This document shows positions 16,214 through 24,573 of a stretch of 36,263 nucleotides of DNA, piece after piece. The stretch spans positions 6,083 through 42,345 of the forward strand of contig JALGTG010000010.1 in the NCBI GenBank assembly GCA_029821495.1, given 5' to 3'. The translations under genes were made by a program, and so were the position numbers. This stretch comes from Candidatus Hebobacteria bacterium. GTDB taxonomy: Bacteria > Armatimonadota > Hebobacteria > Hebobacterales > Hebobacteraceae. The notes beneath the pieces are model-generated. The model ran no database searches, was not told the DNA's origin, and worked only from the letters and a program-made list of their open reading frames with translations. Positions within the stretch are counted from its first letter, which is position 1. Each line of letters begins with the position of its first letter.

Positions 16214-18970
16214 ATGAACCACACATCGCGTCATACTGAAACCAAGCCCGACGCACCTATTCCTGCGGACACCATCGGAGCCGACCACATCCTTGCACAC
16301 CTCGGTGAGGCCTGGCCCGATTCCCTTCCCCAACGCGACATCGCCAACCTCCCCCGCCCCGTCTTCGACGCCCTCCGCGGCGGGCGCCCAGTGAATGCCC
16401 TCGCGCGGGCCATAGACAACCTTGACCGCACCCTCCCCGGCTGGCCCGAGCTAGCCGCCGCCGCCCTCGCACACCCAGCCTCTCACTCCGTTGGGCAGGA
16501 GCTTGCTCCTGCCACACTTAGCTTCCATCCCAGCCTTCAACGCCTCGCCGCCCTGCTCGCCCGCCGCCCCCTCCGAGACCCCGATCCCCTCCTCCGCGCT
16601 GTCGCCTCAACACCCGACCCAGAGGCACGCCTCTGGGTGCTGACCGCCCTCTCCGGCACTGACACTCCCGCCGTCCGCGCCGCCTGGCTCGACTACCTCC
16701 GCCGGACCGTCCAGGCCCGGGCACCTCGGCCCGACCGCGCCCTCTGGTTCGCCTTCCTCCACGCCTTCCTCCGCGGCTGGCTCACCTACCCCGACTTCCG
16801 GGATTGCCTCACCGCCGCCAACATCCTATCGGCCGCTCACAAGACGGGAGACTACCGCCGCGCCATCTCCCGCCTCGGCCTCTCCTCCCATCCCACATTC
16901 GGCAAGTGGCATCGCCAGGTCGTCTACGAAGTCGCCCACCAACCCGATGTCTCCCTTTCTGTCCGCGCCGGCGGCTGGATCCGCGACTTCCCCGGCGAGG
17001 ACTACCTCCTCGACGCGCTCTCCCGATTGGAGCAGAACCCCGACTCATGGTGGCCCCTTCATGTCCTGCGCTGGACATCCGGCATAGACCCCAACGCCGA
17101 TGACCTTGCCGGCCAGCTCCGTGCCTTCTCCCCCGTCACCCTCTGTCTGCTCTCGCTCATTCGCCCCGATCTCTCTCCCGCCGCTGAGCGCGCGCTCGCC
17201 GCGCCCGGCCACGAGGAGAGCGTTCGCTGGCTGAGGACCACCGGCCCCTCCGCCGCCCTCGACCTAGACTGGATTGAGGCGACCTTCGCTCCCTGGACGG
17301 CCGCTGTGTCCGACTCGATTGTCGTCGCTGTTGGCGCGCTCTGCTCTCTCGATCCCCCGGCCGACTTCACCGGCCCGGCCGATCCCGTCCTGCGCCGCCG
17401 CACCTTCCTGCGCGCGCACATTCTCCCTGACATGGACCGCGTGGTGGACAACCTATGCTACCTCCACGCGCTCCGCAAGCGTCACTTCGACATCATCTCC
17501 CAGCAGGCGGCGAAGGGCCTCCCCGCGGCCATTCGCTCCCTCGCCCTCTGGACCGAGAAAGCTGAGCAGAGCGCTCCCATCCTCTTCCGTCTCGCCCGGA
17601 AGGGCACTACACTCGCCCGTCGAGCCGCACTCGAAACGCTCCACATCTTCAAGGTGCGCAGCGGAATATCCGACCTCCAGCACCTCGAAAGGCGCGTCGA
17701 CCTCGCCTCCGCCTGGGCCGATGCCGGTCTCGAGGGGCGCCCCGCGCGCATCTGGTGGGACCTCGCCGGCTACCGCATCAAGCTCTCTGTCGCCTCCGGC
17801 AGAGTCGCCCTTCGCGCCTACTCCGACTCCCGCCCCCTCGCCGGGCTCCCGAAGGCCGTCACACAGCACCCGGGCTATGCGGAGGTCCGAGACGCTCGCG
17901 CCCACCTCGCCCGCGGCTACCGCTATTTCCGCCGCCGCTTCGAGGAAGCCATGGTGGAGGGTGTCTGCTACTCCGGCCGGGACTTCGCCGTCATCCTTGG
18001 CAATCCAATGGTGCGCTCCCTCGTCTCTCGGCTCATACTCCTCGTGGACGGCGCGCCTCTCCACTGGACTCCCTCCGATCCGCTCGACGACTGCCGCCCT
18101 CCCGGCGACATCGGCCGCGCTGAAAAAGTCGCCATCGCCCATCCCCTCGACCTATCGGGGCCCCGCACCCTCCCCGACTGGCAGCAGCGCGTCATCGAGT
18201 CCCGCATCCCCCAACCCTTCAAGCAGGCTTTTCGCGAGGTCTACCTGCCGGGGGCCGACGAGCGTGCCGCCACTTCCTGCCCCCGCTTCTCGGGGCAACC
18301 TGTTATCGCGCGCCGGGCCTTCGCTCTGCTGCGCACCCGCGGCTATGCGCCCAAGCGCGGCGATGCTCTCAAGGAGTGGCCCGCCCATCGCCTCTGCGCG
18401 CACATCCAATGGGCCGCGCCCCACGAGGACGCCGGCCGCCTCCTCGCCCAGTCCGGCCCAGCGGACCCGGTCACAAGCGGCGCCGTCCGGTTCGAGACCG
18501 ACGGCGGAGAGCCCGTCCCGCTCGCCGATGTGCCCCGCGTTGTCTTCAGCGAAACCCTGCGCGATGCCGATCTTCTCGTCTCCCGCGCCGCCGCGGGCGA
18601 GCTTGGCTTCACATCTCGGGAGACTCGTCGGCTCCGGGCGACTATCATCCGCTATCTGGCACGCGCCCTGGGTCTCACGAACATCTACACCGGCGACAAT
18701 GATCTCCACGTCATCGTCGAGGGCGAGCGCGCCATGTACCGCGTCCACCTCGGCAGCGGGTCCGTCCTCCTCGAGAATTCCCGCCGTCACCTCGACCTGA
18801 GATCAGTCGTCAACAAGCAGCTCGAGGGGTTGGTCGCCGAGAGCATGGACTCGCTCACCGCCCGCATCGTCGGCATCGTTGGCTCTCTGAGCCGCGATGA
18901 CCAGATAGCCGACCTATCCTTCCTCCAGCAGCTCGCGGCCGACGGCGGGCCGACAGAAGAGCCCTCCTGA
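16214..18970 (+). CDS. Large protein with helical/HEAT-like region and DUF4132/DUF7737-like C-terminus, function unknown
   Basis: Single 918-aa ORF. C-terminus SRETRRLRATIIRYLARALGLTNIYTGDNDLHVIVEGERAMYRVHLGSGSVLLENS resembles the RFxxVEG..Y.IHLGSGN.. end of DUF4132 proteins. FKQAFREVYLPGADE is also DUF4132-like. Confidence 0.7.
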   Translation: MNHTSRHTETKPDAPIPADTIGADHILAHLGEAWPDSLPQRDIANLPRPVFDALRGGRPVNALARAIDNLDRTLPGWPELAAAALAHPASHSVGQELAPATLSFHPSLQRLAALLARRPLRDPDPLLRAVASTPDPEARLWVLTALSGTDTPAVRAAWLDYLRRTVQARAPRPDRALWFAFLHAFLRGWLTYPDFRDCLTAANILSAAHKTGDYRRAISRLGLSSHPTFGKWHRQVVYEVAHQPDVSLSVRAGGWIRDFPGEDYLLDALSRLEQNPDSWWPLHVLRWTSGIDPNADDLAGQLRAFSPVTLCLLSLIRPDLSPAAERALAAPGHEESVRWLRTTGPSAALDLDWIEATFAPWTAAVSDSIVVAVGALCSLDPPADFTGPADPVLRRRTFLRAHILPDMDRVVDNLCYLHALRKRHFDIISQQAAKGLPAAIRSLALWTEKAEQSAPILFRLARKGTTLARRAALETLHIFKVRSGISDLQHLERRVDLASAWADAGLEGRPARIWWDLAGYRIKLSVASGRVALRAYSDSRPLAGLPKAVTQHPGYAEVRDARAHLARGYRYFRRRFEEAMVEGVCYSGRDFAVILGNPMVRSLVSRLILLVDGAPLHWTPSDPLDDCRPPGDIGRAEKVAIAHPLDLSGPRTLPDWQQRVIESRIPQPFKQAFREVYLPGADERAATSCPRFSGQPVIARRAFALLRTRGYAPKRGDALKEWPAHRLCAHIQWAAPHEDAGRLLAQSGPADPVTSGAVRFETDGGEPVPLADVPRVVFSETLRDADLLVSRAAAGELGFTSRETRRLRATIIRYLARALGLTNIYTGDNDLHVIVEGERAMYRVHLGSGSVLLENSRRHLDLRSVVNKQLEGLVAESMDSLTARIVGIVGSLSRDDQIADLSFLQQLAADGGPTEEPS
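16494..16513. repeat. Perfect palindrome GGCAGGAGC-tt-GCTCCTGCC inside a CDS
   Basis: Same 20-mer at 34805-34824 (intergenic). Here it is translated in frame as (V)GQELAPAT. Confidence 0.95.
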
Positions 18971-18996
18971 CTTCGCCCTTCCGCCCACCGATATGC

Positions 18997-19002
18997 TATA
19001 AT
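18997..19002 (+). promoter_or_regulatory. Extended -10 (TGCTATAAT) for pyrF, very short or leaderless 5' UTR
   Basis: ATATGCTATAAT ending at 19002, with the likely ATG at 19013. No clear -35. Confidence 0.5.
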
Positions 19003-19012
19003 GCCCGACGCC

Positions 19013-19735
19013 ATGACTGCCCCAGGCGATCGCATCATCATCGCGCTGGACTTCCCTGAACTCGCTCCCGCGCTCGACCTCGCAGAGCGCCTCGCCTCCC
19101 ATACCGGCATGCTCAAGGTCGGCCTCGAGCTCTTCAACTCCGCCGGCCCCGCCGCCATCGAGTCCCTCCGCCTCCAGGGAGCGCGCGTCTTCTACGACGC
19201 CAAGCTCCATGATATCCCCAACACAGTCGCCGGCGCCGCGGCGGCCGCCGGAAGGCTCGGCGTCTCCATGCTCAACGTCCACGCCCTCGGCGGACGCGCC
19301 GTGATGGAGGCCGCCAAGGAGGGCGCGCTCCGCGGCGCTGAGGAATCCGGCCTCCCGCCCCCTCTCGTCATCGGCGTCACCATCCTCACCAGCCTCGGCG
19401 ACCGGGACCTCCGCGACGATCTCGGCCTCGCGGGAACCGCGGGCGACGCGGCCATCCGGCTCGCCTCCCTCGCAAAGCAATCCGGCATGGATGGCGTGGT
19501 CTGCTCAGTCCACGAGGTCAGCGACGTCAAGCAGACCTGCGGCGCTGACTTTCTCGCCGTCACTCCCGGGATACGTCCCGGCTGGGCCGGCTCCGACGAC
19601 CAGACCAGGATCGCCACGCCGAAGCAGGCGGTCGCACAAGGAGCCGACTACCTCGTCATCGGCCGCCCCATCACCCGCGCCGACGATCCGGCCCAAGCGC
19701 TCGCCGACGTCATCCGCGAGATGTCCGAGCCCTAG
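19013..19735 (+). CDS. pyrF: Orotidine 5'-phosphate decarboxylase
   Basis: RIIIALDFPELAPALDLAERL, LKVGLELFNSAGPAAIESLRLQGARVFYDAKLHDIPNTV, LAVTPGIRPGW, YLVIGRPITRADDPAQAL. The track start at 19001 lies inside the -10. Confidence 0.96.
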   Translation: MTAPGDRIIIALDFPELAPALDLAERLASHTGMLKVGLELFNSAGPAAIESLRLQGARVFYDAKLHDIPNTVAGAAAAAGRLGVSMLNVHALGGRAVMEAAKEGALRGAEESGLPPPLVIGVTILTSLGDRDLRDDLGLAGTAGDAAIRLASLAKQSGMDGVVCSVHEVSDVKQTCGADFLAVTPGIRPGWAGSDDQTRIATPKQAVAQGADYLVIGRPITRADDPAQALADVIREMSEP

Positions 19736-19775
19736 CGACAGCGACGGTCCATTCCACACCCCGGCCAGCGCGACC

Positions 19776-20150
19776 ATGGATACCGAGCTCAACATCCTCT
19801 TAGGCAGAGCGATCGATAGCTTAGTCAAGCTGGAAATACTCCTTTACCTGCACGGAAGAAAGGGCGGCGCCCAGACCACTGAGGAGCTCGGCGCCTCCCT
19901 CCGCCGGCCGCTGCCAGAGGTCGCCTCGGCCCTCGACCAACTCGCCCGCGCCGGGTTGATCGAGCGATTCCCCATCGGTAGGGGCAGGCACTCAGTCTAC
20001 GGAACAACGGAGGATGCTCATGTCGAAGCGCTCCTCGAACTCCTCAGCCGGCGCTACCACCAAGGGCCCGACGCGCGCTCCCAGCTCGTCCGGCAGGTCC
20101 TGCGCGCCGACCGCGACGAGGATCCCGACATCGCACCAGACTCCTCCTGA
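19776..20150 (+). CDS. Winged-HTH domain protein (MarR/ArsR-like regulator)
   Basis: MDTELNILLGRAIDSLVKLEILLYLHGRKGGAQTTEELGASLRRPLPEVASALDQLARAGLIERFPIGRGRHSVYG, wHTH pattern. Confidence 0.75.
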   Translation: MDTELNILLGRAIDSLVKLEILLYLHGRKGGAQTTEELGASLRRPLPEVASALDQLARAGLIERFPIGRGRHSVYGTTEDAHVEALLELLSRRYHQGPDARSQLVRQVLRADRDEDPDIAPDSS

Positions 20151-20182
20151 CCCGCCGCCCCGCGGCCCCATCGGCTACCTCC

Positions 20183-22501
20183 ATGACAGGTGAACGCGGC
20201 GACGACACATCCCGGCCCGCCAACGACGAACCCCGCGCGGTCTGTCGTGAGGAGCGCGGCCGCCTCCTCCTCACCAACCCGGCCTTCAGCCTCGCTCTCT
20301 CCACGACAAACGGGAACATCCTGTCCCTCCGCCACTCCCAGACAGACACTGAGTTCATAGACTCGGACGAAGCGGCCGCCGACGGCTTCCTCTGGCGCCT
20401 CGAGATCGCGGCCGAGGGCACTGGCCCTGTCGCACTGACCAATCGCGACTGCGCCGAGTTCACCTACAGCACTGGCTACCACCGACACCACGGCAACCTT
20501 CGCCTCTGGCTTCAGTGGAGTGGTTTCAGGGCTGGAGCGGCGGACATTGAAGGGCGCGTCATTGCTCACCTGACATTCTCGCCCCACAAGCCGACCGTCC
20601 TGTTCGAGGCAGAGATACAGATCCCCAGCCACCTCGACGCGCGCTCTCTCGCATTCCCCTGCGTCTCCGCCCTCCGCGGCCCCGACCTGCTCGCCGAAGA
20701 TTCCCTCTTCTTGCCCATCTCCGGCGGCGCGCTCCTCTCAAACCCATCCTCCGCGCTCCGCCGGCACGCCGGCGCCCGCTGGGAGACCGTCTACCCCGGC
20801 CCCGCCTCCCTGCAGCTCTTCGGCTACTGCTGCGGCCAAACTGCCACCCTTTGGCTGGCCCCTGGCGATACCGCCGGTGCCGTCAAGACCATGGCCGCCT
20901 CCGGCATGCCTCGTTCCGACCGGCTCGCACTCACCACCACTCATCACCCCACCCGCCGCGCCGATGGCACTCTGTCGCTTGGCTACCCCTGCGCCCTAGG
21001 TGTCGTCTTCGGCGACTGGTTCGAGGCCGCGCGCGAGTACAGGGAGTGGGCCTCTGAGCAGCCTTGGTGCTCCCAGGGCAGGGGAGGACAGCGCCGGGTG
21101 CCCGCGGTTACCAGCTCCTACGGGCTCTGGACCTCCCACTGGGGAAACCCGAGCCGCACCGCCGGGGCCGCGCGTGACCTCCAGCGCCTCATGAACGTCC
21201 CCATCAAGCTCGACTGGCGCTGCTGGCATTCCTGCGCCCGCGACGGCCACTACCCCGACTACTTCCCACCCCGCGATGGCGACGACGCCTTCGGCCGTGC
21301 CAGACAGCAGCTCGCCGAGGCCGGCATCCTCGCGCAGTTTGGGATCAATGGCCTCGCCGCCAGTCCGCAATCAGACGCGTGGAAGAGCGACCACGCCGAC
21401 CGCTATGTCCTCCTGCAGTCCCCTGACGACGACGCCCCCCCTCTCCCGGCGCAGTCGGACCTTGCCCCCATGTGCCCATCTACTCCGTACTGGCGCGAGA
21501 AGCTCGCCTCCCTCGCCCGGCTGGCAGTCCAGAGCGGCGCTGACGGACTCCACATCGAGGCGCTCACCGCCTCCCCTCCCATGCTGTGCCGCAGTGCCCA
21601 CCACGACCACGACCCCCCTGTTCCCACCCAGTGGGCCGCCGGCCTCCGCGGCGCCATCGCGGCGGTCCGCAAGGCCATAGGCCGGGACGTCCACCTGGCC
21701 ATAGACGGGCCCGCCGAGCCCTACCTTGACCTCGCAAACGCCTTCGTCTCTCAGCATCCCGCTGCCGAGCGCTACTCCCTCCTGTCCGACACCACAGGCG
21801 CCGACTGGCTGCCCATCCCTCTCTTCTCCTCCGTCTATCACGACTACGCCGCCCTCATCGGCCCGGACGCCTCCCTCGTCAACCAGCGCCCACACGATCC
21901 GCTCTGGCCCACCAGCGCCACTGCCGACCTTCGCAGCCCTCCGGCGCTGATGAGCGCCGACTACCAGGCGCAGTTCTGCCTCGAGGTCGGCCGCGCCGCC
22001 GCCTGGGGCTACCATCCCGTCCTCGCCAACTTCTCCCCCGAGCAATCTCGTGACGAGGCCAACCGCCGCAAGCTCGCCTTCCTCGCCGCCGCCCTCCGCG
22101 CCCAGAACTGGGGGGTCGGCGCGCTCCTTCCCTACTCGGAGTTCATGGGGCCCCTCAGCATCGACTGCGCTGCCCTCGACATGGAGCTGCTCGTCAACCC
22201 GCCCCACTCATCCCCCGCCGACCGTCGCGTCTTGCATCGCCTCGTTCGTCCAGTGCTGGGGTCAGCCTGGCGCACCCCCGGATCCGGCCTCGCCCTCGCC
22301 TTCGTCAACATCGATGCACAGCCGCGGGACTTCGCCACTCGCCTTCTCTCCAGACGCCTCTCGCCTCAGCTCCCCCTCCGCCCCATCGGCCGCACCTTCT
22401 CCGAGGACGGCGACGTGCCGGCGGCAAGCCTCCGCGCCTCGGGAAGCGAGATCAGCGGCCGACTGCCCGGCCGCACCGTCGTCCTCATTTCCCTCGGCTG
22501 A
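20183..22501 (+). CDS. Glycoside hydrolase-like protein (DUF6259-like)
   Basis: N-terminal beta-rich LLLTNPAFSLALSTTNGNILSLRH, then YREWASEQPWCSQG and a TIM-barrel-like region with AQFGINGLAASPQ and GADGLHIEALTASPPMLC. Confidence 0.6.
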   Translation: MTGERGDDTSRPANDEPRAVCREERGRLLLTNPAFSLALSTTNGNILSLRHSQTDTEFIDSDEAAADGFLWRLEIAAEGTGPVALTNRDCAEFTYSTGYHRHHGNLRLWLQWSGFRAGAADIEGRVIAHLTFSPHKPTVLFEAEIQIPSHLDARSLAFPCVSALRGPDLLAEDSLFLPISGGALLSNPSSALRRHAGARWETVYPGPASLQLFGYCCGQTATLWLAPGDTAGAVKTMAASGMPRSDRLALTTTHHPTRRADGTLSLGYPCALGVVFGDWFEAAREYREWASEQPWCSQGRGGQRRVPAVTSSYGLWTSHWGNPSRTAGAARDLQRLMNVPIKLDWRCWHSCARDGHYPDYFPPRDGDDAFGRARQQLAEAGILAQFGINGLAASPQSDAWKSDHADRYVLLQSPDDDAPPLPAQSDLAPMCPSTPYWREKLASLARLAVQSGADGLHIEALTASPPMLCRSAHHDHDPPVPTQWAAGLRGAIAAVRKAIGRDVHLAIDGPAEPYLDLANAFVSQHPAAERYSLLSDTTGADWLPIPLFSSVYHDYAALIGPDASLVNQRPHDPLWPTSATADLRSPPALMSADYQAQFCLEVGRAAAWGYHPVLANFSPEQSRDEANRRKLAFLAAALRAQNWGVGALLPYSEFMGPLSIDCAALDMELLVNPPHSSPADRRVLHRLVRPVLGSAWRTPGSGLALAFVNIDAQPRDFATRLLSRRLSPQLPLRPIGRTFSEDGDVPAASLRASGSEISGRLPGRTVVLISLG

Positions 22502-22598
22502 TCCCACGAAGAAAGAGCCCCAGGCCGCACTTGCCTGGAGCCCGAAGTGCTCGATTGCCCCGCCGCCCACAAGTGGACCTCGAGGCCGCGTCGACGGC

Positions 22599-23024
22599 CT
22601 ACCTGCGGTCCCGGTCGGGCGCAATCGCGGCCCCGGCCGCGGCCGGCGCCATCGCCGCCGCCTGCAGCGCCCGCGCGGGCGGGGCATACGGTCTGGCCAG
22701 GTAGTGCCTAACCAGCCCCGTCATCACCAGCAGGATTGCAGCCACCACCACCAGCGGCCTCAGCAGCCTTGGCTCCGCGATCACCTGCCGGCCCGTTACC
22801 TGCCAGTAGCCCATTGCTCGCAGCACCCGCCGGTCGAAGTCATGGCTGACTTGGACCTCACGCGATACCGCGCGGATCTGATCTGCAATCCCCCCCATCG
22901 CATCCAGCTCCCCACGACAGTGCGGGCACTTACGGAGATGCGCCTCCAACCGCGCCGCACGCGCCGCAGGCAGCTCTCCGTCGAGATAAGATGAAAGCTG
23001 TTTCTCAAACAGTCTGCACGTCAC
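22599..23024 (-). CDS. Anti-sigma factor with zinc-finger (zf-HC2) and one TM helix
   Basis: FEKQLSSYLDGELPAARAARLEAHLRKCPHCRGELD (HxxxCxxC) then LLRPLVVVAAILLVMTGLV. Located directly after the ECF sigma gene. GTG start inferred. Confidence 0.85.
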   Translation of the reverse strand: MTCRLFEKQLSSYLDGELPAARAARLEAHLRKCPHCRGELDAMGGIADQIRAVSREVQVSHDFDRRVLRAMGYWQVTGRQVIAEPRLLRPLVVVAAILLVMTGLVRHYLARPYAPPARALQAAAMAPAAAGAAIAPDRDRR

Positions 23025-23029
23025 TGCTA

Positions 23030-23614
23030 TCAGTCTCCCAGTTCCAAGGCTTGGCTCCAAAGCCGTCGAAATGCCAGCCGCGCCTTGCTCAATCGCGACC
23101 GTACCGTGCCAAGAGGCACGTCCAGCGCATCCGCTATCTCCCGATAGCTCAACCCCTCCTGCTCCCGAAGCAGCAGGATTGCCCGCAGCTCTCCCCGCAT
23201 GCTGCCCAGCACCTGCCGTGTCAACATCTCATCCGCCACCCGTCGCGCCGGACTGTCCGCCGCGCGAGGCTCCCTAACCGAATCCAGGGCCACCGTCGCC
23301 CTGCGCCGCCGTCGGTCGGCAAGGCACAGGTTCGTCACAATCCGGTACAGCCACGTCGAAAACGCCGCCTCCCCCCGGAACCTCGGAATCGCCACAAACA
23401 CCCGTACGAAAGCCTCCTGCGCGATATCCTGCGCATCCTCCACATTCCCCAGCATCTGATAGGCCAGAGACACCGCCGAACGCCGGTACCGCGAAAGCAG
23501 CTCGCGGAATGCCCCTGGCACTCCCTCCGCACATGCCGCCACTAGCTCCGAGTCCGCCGCTGCCGCCAGGTGGCCCTCGAGAGCTAGCGCGTCATCTCGG
23601 ACCGCCTCTTCCAT
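23030..23614 (-). CDS. ECF-subfamily RNA polymerase sigma factor
   Basis: AFRELLSRYRRSAVSLAYQMLGNVEDAQDIAQEAFVRVFVAIPRFRGEAAFSTWLYRIVTNLCLADRRRR and LREQEGLSYREIADALDVPLGTVRSRLSKARLAFRRL. Confidence 0.95.
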   Translation of the reverse strand: MEEAVRDDALALEGHLAAAADSELVAACAEGVPGAFRELLSRYRRSAVSLAYQMLGNVEDAQDIAQEAFVRVFVAIPRFRGEAAFSTWLYRIVTNLCLADRRRRRATVALDSVREPRAADSPARRVADEMLTRQVLGSMRGELRAILLLREQEGLSYREIADALDVPLGTVRSRLSKARLAFRRLWSQALELGD

Positions 23615-23653
23615 CTCGCCCTCCAGGTGCTTAGATCCGACATCGAGCCCAGA

Positions 23654-23667
23654 AGTTCGCCCGAACT
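23654..23667. promoter_or_regulatory. Palindrome AGTTCG-cc-CGAACT upstream of the ECF operon, possible operator
   Basis: Perfect 6-bp arms with 2-nt spacer, about 40 nt upstream of the sigma start in the divergent region. Confidence 0.35.
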
Positions 23668-23760
23668 CCCACTACCTACATTTTACACCCAAGTAGGCTC
23701 CCGCACCACCCCTGCCGAATAATCCCTGTGGGCCTCTGCCTGGCCTCCAGGAGCCGCCGA

Positions 23761-24435
23761 GTGACTCTTTCGGTCATTATTCCCGTCTACAACGCGTGCA
23801 ACACCATCCTCGAGACCATCTCTCGCGTCCGCGGCGCTCCTGTCGACAAGGAGATCGTCGTCGTAGACGATGCCAGCACCGACGGCACCCCCGACCTCCT
23901 CGCACCTCTCGTCGGCCCCGACTTGAAGCTCATCCGACAGCCCACCAACCAGGGCAAGGGCGCCGCCATCCGCCGCGCCCTTTCCGAAGTCTCCGGCGAC
24001 ATCGTCATCATTCAGGATGCTGACCTCGAATACGACCCCTCTGACTATCCGGCCCTCGTCCAGCCCATCCTCACGGGACGGGCCGACGTCGTCTACGGCA
24101 CCCGCGCTCCGGCGTTCCAGGGCATGCGCTGGCCCCATCGCATCTTCAACTGGATCGCCGCTCGCCTCGCCAACCTCCTCTACCGCGCCGGAATCACCGA
24201 TGAGGCCACCTGCTACAAGCTTTTCCGCACCGACACCATACGCGCCATCCCCCTCAACTGCCAGCGCTTCGAGTTCTGCCCGGAGGTCACCGCCAAGATC
24301 CGCAAGCGTGGCATCCCCATCCACGAGGTCCCCGTCAGCTACCATGCCCGCTCCGTCGGCGCCGGCAAGAAGATCCGTTGCTGGGATGGCGTCATCGCCC
24401 TCTGGACCCTCATTAAGTATCGCTTCACCGACTAG
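23761..24435 (+). CDS. Family 2 glycosyltransferase (dolichol-phosphate mannosyltransferase-like)
   Basis: LSVIIPVYNACNTILETISRV, EIVVVDDASTDGTPDLL, NQGKGAAIRRALSEVSGDIVIIQDADLEYDPSDY, VYGTR. GTG start. Confidence 0.93.
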   Translation: MTLSVIIPVYNACNTILETISRVRGAPVDKEIVVVDDASTDGTPDLLAPLVGPDLKLIRQPTNQGKGAAIRRALSEVSGDIVIIQDADLEYDPSDYPALVQPILTGRADVVYGTRAPAFQGMRWPHRIFNWIAARLANLLYRAGITDEATCYKLFRTDTIRAIPLNCQRFEFCPEVTAKIRKRGIPIHEVPVSYHARSVGAGKKIRCWDGVIALWTLIKYRFTD

Positions 24436-24573
24436 CTCAGCCCCGCTCCCCCTTTTCCCAGTCCTTCGTCGTTCCGCCAGCAGGACCGGCTAGGCCCGTA
24501 CAGAACACCACTTGCATTGCAGGGCCGAGTTATCGTTCTCCTTATCCACCTTCACCGATGGGAGGCCGTCGAC

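Noticed and set aside
22050-22994. 314-aa plus-strand ORF spanning the end of the glycosidase-like gene and the anti-sigma gene
   Set aside because: The first part is an alternate frame of the glycosidase-like CDS and the rest is antisense to the anti-sigma factor. Low-complexity composition.
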